Source: Acholoe squamosa
Lineage: Eukaryota > Annelida > Polychaeta > Phyllodocida > Polynoidae
Length of the DNA: 64,000 nt
Reading direction: 5' to 3'
Assembly: GCA_949317995.1 (NCBI GenBank)
Contig: OX439036.1
Span: 23,534,854-23,598,853, forward strand
The notes under the pieces are model-generated. The model had not been told where the DNA came from, searched no databases, and saw only the letters and a program-made list of their open reading frames with translations. Shown one piece after another: positions 59,290 to 64,000 of the stretch. The stretch's first letter is position 1. Each line of letters starts with the position of its first letter. The translations under genes and the position numbers were made by a program.

Positions 59290-59560
59290 GCTTCCTGCTA
59301 CCCCCTCATGTGTGAAACGGCACCGGGCGTCCACGTGGCTGCCTATAAAATTGGATTATATTGGGCACGTCGCGGAGCGGGGCGCTGGCCGGAAGCCCAC
59401 GCCGTGATGTATTGTTTAACAAATCCCCTCCCCACCGACCACCCTAATCCCCATTCCACCCCTGCACCCTGCACTGCCGTGCCGCCTGTGTACATGTGCA
59501 GCTACGGCATAGGACGTACAGGAAGTGAGCATACGTCATATGTCAGGGCAAAGAGAGAAA
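59290..59560 (+). promoter_or_regulatory. CpG-rich block, candidate promoter or first exon of the sulfotransferase-like gene
   Basis: CpG-dense (GTCGCGGAGCGGGGCGC, then GCCGGAAGCCCACGCC with an ETS-like word), about 500-750 bp upstream of the exon with the start codon. That exon begins at a splice acceptor, so an upstream non-coding exon is expected. Placement here is inference. Confidence 0.35.
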
Positions 59561-59990
59561 AGATGTACAATTTATATTATACCTGTTCGCAATTATACTA
59601 CTGAACACAATGGATGGGTCTCTGCCACCATAGGGCTCCGGTCTTTGCTGTGAGAAAGCTACATAAGCATGCAAATTACTACTAAAAATCATTTGTATTT
59701 GCAAAAGTCAGTGCAACTGAAACGCTACTCCCACTAACATTGCCACTAGAACATTTAAGTATGCATGCTACTGCCACCGAATATTTCAACCAGTCTAATC
59801 GAAAGGTGCACTGTCTATATCCTGCAGTATACCCTTAGGATAGTATTCATAGTTCCATTCAAATGACCTAAGATAACTGTTATCATACATTTATACTCTG
59901 AGCACTCAATTCGAAGATGCTTTTCTCATAGAAGATGTTAAATTATACCTGGATTCATGACACTAACCCAATATATTTGTATAATTTCAG

Positions 59991-60156
59991 GTACTTCACC
60001 GTGCTCTGTCACCTATAACACCTTAACTTCTTCACCGCCCCCTCCCCTGCCATCGCCACCATGTCTAAAAGGCAACCCAGGATCTTTTTGTGGGCCGTCC
60101 CGAGGAGCATTTCTACTGCCTTCTTCCGGGCCATGATGAACAGAAAGAACATTGAG
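59991..60156 (+). CDS. P-loop sulfotransferase-like protein, exon 1 of the coding region (start codon at 60061)
   Basis: An acceptor TATAATTTCAG ends at 59990 and the donor GAG|GTAGGG is at 60157, so 59991-60060 would be 5' UTR. ATG at 60061 sits in GCCACCATG, a strong Kozak context. Coding part 60061-60156 gives 32 residues, phase 0 at its end. The stretch RIFLWAVPRSISTAFFRAMM at 7-26 matches the 5'-phosphosulfate-binding loop of sulfotransferase-like P-loop proteins (PRS-S-T pattern). It joins in frame to 61082-61214. Family members would transfer sulfate from PAPS, but many of this cytosolic branch are uncharacterised, so the substrate is unknown. Confidence 0.85.
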
Positions 60157-60244
60157 GTAGGGTCTAGTCAGAATTCTTAGAGTACTCCATTCATCATCAG
60201 CCCCCATGTAACTATAGCAGCCACCTTGCACCTTGTGCACATTT

Positions 60245-60497
60245 AACCCTTTAAAGGCTGCTGATGCAGGAGTGCATCATGTCCATTGGTCGTCATGATG
60301 CACCAATGAAGTGCTGGCAAGACTGCTCGCCAGCACTTCATTGGAGCATCATGCCGACCCTATGGGATCAAAACATTTACTCCCGGAGGGTTGGCATGAT
60401 GCTCCAATGAAGTGCTGGCGAGCAGGTGTCACTTAATTGGTGCATCATGACGACAAATGGGCATGATGCATTAATGCATCAGTGGCCTTTAAAGGGT
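60245..60497. mobile_element. ~253-bp MITE, TTAACCCTTTAAAGGC family, copy 2, with nested hairpins, in intron 1
   Basis: The termini pair over about 70 bp (ACCCTTTAAAGGCTGCTGAT left, ACCCTTTAAAGGCCACTGAT as right reverse complement, and on through TGCATCATG and CGTCATGATGCACCAAT). A second hairpin, CCAATGAAGTGCTGGC with its complement GCCAGCACTTCATTGG, sits inside at about 60310-60345, and the same word appears again at about 60400. It is related to 52411-52590. Confidence 0.85.
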
Positions 60498-61081
60498 ACC
60501 ATATCTCCGTGTTCATGATTCACGACGTGGTGTGGCACAAATAGGGAAGGTGGGAGTCCAAGATGTGGCCGTGAGTCTGTCATTATGTCCCACTATAGAG
60601 TGGTCAACCCACCCTACCACATGTTGACTTTATTCCATTAACCGTCCCTCTCTTTACCCCACAACCATGCATCCAACCTCAGTCACTGGCTGCCACAGCA
60701 CATTTGGTGGTCGTTGACTGCCAGCCTTCTAGTCTCAGGGAACTCATTTAATGGGTAACACGTCGTCATTATCTAATTCTGATACTCAGTCAATGTGGTA
60801 AGGTCCTGATTCCTCCACAGACAGCAGACGTGTAACCACTGCTGTCTATAAATCGATGGTGGATGTAGCAAGAATTCAAGGCTTGTCTGGTTCCCAATAT
60901 TTCCCTATAGACTGTAGTTTTGTGGCAGATGAACCATGATTATGTTAGGCCAATGTTTTCTTTTACTGAATATTGACATTTATATTGTAGTTTCCAAGTT
61001 ACATTTAACATGCATGATTTTCCTTCTCTATCTCTCACTCTCGGCCTGACAATGCGTCAACCTCCAATTTCTGCATTGTAG

Positions 61082-61214
61082 GTGTTGCTGGAGCCTTACT
61101 CCCGCGCCTACTACTACGGCCCAAAACGAGTCAGTAAGAGGTATGAGGAAGAACCCATCCACGATGAGTACACATTCCCTGCCATCCGGGCCATGTGTGA
61201 AGAGCCCTATCCTG
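61082..61214 (+). CDS. P-loop sulfotransferase-like protein, coding exon 2
   Basis: Acceptor TGCATTGTAG|GTG ends at 61081 and donor CCTG|GTATGT begins at 61215. 133 nt, entering in phase 0 and leaving after one base of a codon. It encodes residues 33-76, starting VLLEPYSRAYYYGPKRVSKR and ending ...RAMCEEPYP. The E-P-[YF]-S-x-A-[YF]-x-[YF]-GP pattern after the P-loop is typical of this sulfotransferase-like family. The frame is open only as an exon (no ATG needed). Confidence 0.88.
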
Positions 61215-61440
61215 GTATGTACATTTAATAATGTATCGTCCTATCATTGGTATATCAAGAATGTGATTTATAGGTCTACTGTATAGCTCTGGGTGTATCT
61301 TCTGGAGTGCATTTCAAAACCATAGCTATCTATACATATCGTTTTGAAATGCCCTGCAGAATCCTCTCTTCTATGTCTGTGATAGAGGGGTTATATACAA
61401 GTGAAAGACAATCATAATTAATATTCAGATTAATATTGAT
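61215..61440 (+). other. Intron 2, 5' part
   Basis: The GTATGT donor is followed by AT-rich DNA. Words around ATTTCAAAACCATAGCTATC and CGTTTTGAAATGCCCTGCAG near 61312-61361 form a weak inverted pair. Nothing else. Confidence 0.4.
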
Positions 61441-61678
61441 AGTGTAGGGGACCAGAAATCCTTGTGCCCGTAGATTGACCCTCAGGGGCCAGCTACCTGG
61501 TAATCACTGCTCCCCTTGTGCATGTGTATCATACCGATCCAGGTGTAGTTGGAAGGTGGAAATATCAGGCAAGGGATCGTGGTGTAATGGTTAGCATGCT
61601 GGAATGTCATGCCAGATATCCGGGTTCAAGTCCCAGTGATCCTAGATATTTTCACCGTCCTCTACACTGGTAGGATCA
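61441..61678 (+). mobile_element. tRNA-bearing inverted-terminal element, copy 1
   Basis: It begins AGTGTAGGGGACCAGAAATC and ends CACCGTCCTCTACACT, whose complement is AGTGTAGAGGACGGTG, giving ~12-bp inverted ends. It carries a 72-nt tRNA-like sequence (61573-61644). It is highly similar to 61890-62136 in the same orientation, 211 bp away. It lies in intron 2. Confidence 0.75.
61573..61644 (+). tRNA. tRNA-Asp(GTC)-like sequence, probably pseudo or SINE promoter
   Basis: 72 nt. Acceptor GGGATCG/TGATCCT, D arm TGGTGTAATGGTTAGCAT, loop ATGTCAT (anticodon GTC). The T stem CCGGG/CCCAG has one mismatch, and the anticodon stem CTGGA/GCCAG has one at its loop end. TTTT follows at 61649-61652. The body resembles Gln/Glu tRNAs more than Asp. 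The extra mismatch makes it less likely to work than copy 2. Confidence 0.45.
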
Positions 61679-61889
61679 CCGAGCCGGTCCTCACGCGACT
61701 TAATAGGGGGATCGGGGGAACTCGGTGCCTGGGCCGGTATGATACAGATACGCTTTGACCCTGACAGTACTATGTACTGGTAGGTCAACTGGGAATCAGG
61801 AGTGCCTCAAACTGCTTGATAAAGCCCAATCAATCTGGTTGGGAGGGATGCTTGATGCTAGTTGGCCATGGTTGAAGCTGGTTGGGAGG
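61679..61889. other. Spacer between the two tRNA-bearing elements
   Basis: CTGGTTGGGAGG recurs at about 61837 and 61879. No other structure seen. Confidence 0.4.
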
Positions 61890-62136
61890 AGTGTAGGGGA
61901 CCAGAAATCCCTGTACCTGGTAGTTTGACCCTCAGGGGCCAGTTACCTGGTAATCTCTGCTCCCCTAGTGTCTATCATACCGATCCAGGTGTAGTTGGAA
62001 GGTGGAAATATCAGGCAAGGGATCATGGTGTAATGGTTAGCATGCTGGAATGTCATGCCAGAGATCCGGGTTCGAGTCCCGGTGATCCTACCAGTGTAGA
62101 GGACGGTGATCCTAGATATTTTCACCGTCCTCTACA
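61890..62136 (+). mobile_element. tRNA-bearing inverted-terminal element, copy 2, with 3' hairpin
   Basis: Begins AGTGTAGGGGACCAGAAATC. Carries a 72-nt tRNA-like fold (62019-62090), then a 14-bp-arm hairpin GTAGAGGACGGTGA...TCACCGTCCTCTAC at about 62095-62135. The hairpin arises because the 3' terminal sequence is present a second time, inverted, right after the tRNA-like part. It lies in intron 2. Confidence 0.75.
62019..62090 (+). tRNA. tRNA-Asp(GTC)-like, full cloverleaf possible
   Basis: Acceptor GGGATCA/TGATCCT pairs 7 of 7 with one G-T. D arm TGGTGTAATGGTTAGCAT. Anticodon stem CTGGA/GCCAG has one A-G mismatch, loop ATGTCAT with U33 and A37. Variable loop of 4 nt. T arm CCGGG-TTCGAGT-CCCGG is perfect. 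Discriminator A. The A box and B box (GGTTCGAGTCC) are intact, and TTTT follows near 62119. It could be a real tRNA gene captured by, or founding, a repeat. That it lies inside a repeated element favours a SINE/MITE component. Confidence 0.55.
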
Positions 62137-62167
62137 ATAACATTCCAACTTCCAAATAACCAATTAG

Positions 62168-62402
62168 TAGGTCATTTCGACTGCCCCCCTTCAAATTGTA
62201 GTGAGAATCTTCACTAGGGCTATATTGCCATTTCCATCCTAAAATAGTGGTCACTAATGCTTGTACCAGTTTGACTGCCCTACTAAACCCTGTGATATTA
62301 CTACATACGTACTATTATACCTACGATCACCCTGACTAATCTTGATGGTTTCAAATTGTAGTGGGTGTGTGCAGTCGTAGGACCTTAACAAATGGCCTCC
62401 TG
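62168..62402 (+). mobile_element. GGAGGYCATTTCT-family MITE in intron 2
   Basis: Left AGGTCATTTCGACTGCCC, right reverse complement GGAGGCCATTTGTTAAGGTC. CAAATTGTAGTG occurs near both ends in the same orientation, and GTCGTAGGACCTT lies near the right end. It ends about 58 bp before the exon-3 acceptor, so it sits close to the branch-point region. Confidence 0.65.
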
Positions 62403-62460
62403 GTGATCCTTACACAAAAGCTTTCATTAACTTTGTCCCTTCTCTCTGTCACCCCTTTAG

Positions 62461-62622
62461 AGGCTACTGAGGTATTCGTTAAGGACATGGCATACTACTT
62501 GGTGAACCAGTTGGATGACATATCTCTTCTACCTGAAGGTTACGTCCATACCTTCATTCTACGGAACCCCACCAAGTCTGTCTACTCCCTCTACAAAATG
62601 TCCCTCAATAAGGAACTCACAG
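62461..62622 (+). CDS. P-loop sulfotransferase-like protein, coding exon 3
   Basis: Acceptor TCTCTGTCACCCCTTTAG ends at 62460 with a good pyrimidine tract. Donor CTCACAG|GTGAGA at 62623. 162 nt, phase 1 to phase 1. It completes a Glu codon with exon 2, then reads residues 78-130: ATEVFVKDMAYYL, then VNQLDDISLLPEGYVHTFIL, then RNPTKSVYSLYKMSLNKELT. The K-D-M-A-Y-Y segment and the later R-N-P-x-K-S-x-x-S-L-Y-K-M segment (3'-phosphate-binding strand and helix of the PAPS site) fit the family. Later exons are beyond the window. Confidence 0.88.
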
Positions 62623-62657
62623 GTGAGATAATGTAAAGCATGATAGCCTAGTAGTAT

Positions 62658-62800
62658 GGGGCCGTCCATAAATGACGTCATTCTCCTGGGGAAGTGGTCT
62701 AAGCATCATATAAATACATACATTCCTATGGTAAAAGCATAACCGAAGGGCGTGTGGTCAAAATGGTCAATAAAGCATAACGTAATCTATGGACGGCCTC
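62658..62800. mobile_element. ~143-bp MITE with GGGGCCGTCCATAAATGACG termini, in intron 3
   Basis: The left GGGGCCGTCCATAAATGACG is answered by CGTAATCTATGGACGGCCTC at the right. The ends resemble PIF/Harbinger-ISL2EU-type termini (GGCCGTCCATAAAT). GTAT flanks the left end, and GTAT also follows one base after the right end. Related in style to 59046-59222. Confidence 0.75.
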
Positions 62801-63060
62801 TGTATACCTGTTCTTGCTTTGTTTGAAACATGGGGAAATCATTTAACGATGAACTTATAACTGAAAGTTAATTCCTGTCCGACAGAAGATAAGGGAAACA
62901 AATTCTAGCTAGACCCGGACTGTTGGACTGGATGGAGAGTTGGTGTTAGTCATTCCAATGCCATTTTAAATCATACCAAAGACTACAATAGCAGAATTTA
63001 AGACTATTCTACATATAACCTTGGTTGTAAATAGAATGGTTGTGAGCAATGCTCTACAAT
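62801..63060. other. Intron 3, plain sequence
   Basis: No feature seen. Confidence 0.4.
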
Positions 63061-63430
63061 CCTGTGCGTGGCAGAAAGGACGCCCGAGGGTCGTGCTCGC
63101 ATGGTGAGGACCTAATGAAAATTAGATGTTTGGCTTTTTACTGCCGCCACCCAACGTGCTAGGCGAACAGGCGGGATAAATAAAACGGGATATACATGCA
63201 AGCATGCGCTCAGTCAGGGAGTAATTACAAGGGGTTCTCGTTTAATCCTCCACTAGCATCAATCACGGCGCCATGTTTGCTCCAACAGCGCCCTCTAGCT
63301 AACCGGAAGTGAGGTGGCGCCGTCTAGCGTCCCCACTGCGTGGTGGCTGTCGGGAATTCTCGTTGCCATGCTGCTTTTGGGGACTGGGAGTGCAGTAGAG
63401 CCTGTAGGGTGTATGCCCAGGCCGCGGCCG
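63061..63430. promoter_or_regulatory. CpG-rich block with CTCF-like words, in intron 3
   Basis: CAACAGCGCCCTCTAGCTAA at about 63282 is close to the CTCF core (AGCGCCCTCTAGTGG), and GGTGGCGCCGTCTAGCGTC follows about 30 bp later. GGCGCCATGTTTG and CCGGAAGTGAG (ETS-like) lie between and around. A candidate insulator or enhancer. Motif reading by eye only. Confidence 0.35.
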
Positions 63431-63574
63431 TGTTTTCTTTTCCAATGAATGTAATACATCGGTTTTGTTTTTCAATTACTGTCAGGCTGGGTTTGTGATG
63501 TTATTGATTGGACAGGATTGAGAGGAATGGGCGGGGGTTTGATTATGTGGAGGATGGGGGTACACGGAAAAAAA

Positions 63575-63765
63575 TCGAAGTTAGTCGGTCTAACTTAACT
63601 TAGTCAAAACGGCCAAATAATCTTAGTTAGTGCATATGACTAATGTATGTCTAGCTTATGTTAGTCACATTGACTATCCACTAAGGGATCTTAGTCACTT
63701 TGACTAAGATCCCTTAGTCACTTTGACTAAGATCCCTTAGTCACTTTGACTAAGGTATATTGACA
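63575..63765. repeat. Short tandem, self-complementary repeat inside a foldback element
   Basis: CTAAGGGATCTTAGTC and its exact complement GACTAAGATCCCTTAG (16-bp arms, 5-nt loop) lie at 63681-63717. The unit ACTTTGACTAAGATCCCTTAG-T then repeats at 23-bp spacing up to about 63755. TTAGTCAAAACGG near 63602 may be the left arm of a larger foldback. Confidence 0.75.
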
Positions 63766-64000
63766 TAGTGTTGCCTTTACACACCAGGTGGCAGCGTGGT
63801 TTGAAACAGGATTTTTCTGGTGGCTTCTTACCATAAATTGTTTGATGGATGTCAAAATGATGGTGATTTTCAGGCACTGTATACATTTGAGGCTTTCACC
63901 ATTCAATATAACATCAAGCTTGGCAAAATATATCAAATAGGTTGATGATTTGTTAAATAAACTAGGTAAACAGATACTAACACCTTTTCTGTGGGAGTCT

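Noticed and set aside
58895..59407. 170-residue plus-strand open frame
   Set aside because: It runs through the 177-bp inverted-repeat MITE and C-rich runs, overlaps two minus-strand frames, and shows no domain.

Overview
This is animal (metazoan) nuclear DNA. It has intron-split genes with consensus GT-AG splice sites, long non-coding stretches, minisatellites and many short terminal-inverted-repeat transposons (MITEs). It has no bacterial gene layout. The sulfotransferase-like gene, the monocarboxylate-transporter-like exon and the MITE-rich repeat landscape fit an invertebrate deuterostome. A lancelet (Branchiostoma) is my best guess, made from memory of protein families and not from a search.

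Only two genes can be supported, both partial. On the minus strand at about 8.1-8.3 kb lies the first coding exon of an SLC16/monocarboxylate-transporter-like membrane protein. It is transcribed toward the left edge, and I could not find its later exons in the window. On the plus strand from about 60.0 kb to the right edge are the first three coding exons of a P-loop sulfotransferase-like protein. Their reading frames join cleanly (130 residues seen) and the gene runs off the window. Most other open frames are chance frames in repeats or GC-rich DNA. One minus-strand frame at 21.9-22.4 kb ends at a consensus splice donor and is kept as a weak candidate exon.

Layout: 0-10 kb has three arrays of one ~32-bp minisatellite (two reading plus, one reading minus), a ~600-bp higher-order tandem repeat, and the transporter exon. 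10-20 kb holds several MITEs, a strong 138-bp hairpin at 14.35 kb, a nested MITE insertion at 16.8-17.4 kb and a ~1-kb inverted-repeat element. 20-33 kb is mostly plain sequence with a few MITEs and a ~1.2-kb element at 26.8-27.9 kb. 33-39 kb has two apparently identical 458-bp elements 0.9 kb apart and a 35-bp minisatellite. 41-45 kb has a cluster of tRNA-like sequences followed by two adjacent complex tandem arrays. 45-58 kb is mostly plain, with TTA-flanked MITEs and a decayed LINE (endonuclease plus reverse transcriptase) at 55.5-56.5 kb. 58-64 kb is the sulfotransferase-like gene, with MITEs in each visible intron, two of which enclose a tRNA-like cloverleaf.

I found no operon-like or defence-like system. 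The most unusual items are the tRNA-bearing inverted-repeat element, the 14.35-kb hairpin, the twin 458-bp elements and the adjacent palindrome-rich arrays at 43.2-44.7 kb. Element boundaries were read by eye and may be off by a few bases. Percent identities were not computed.
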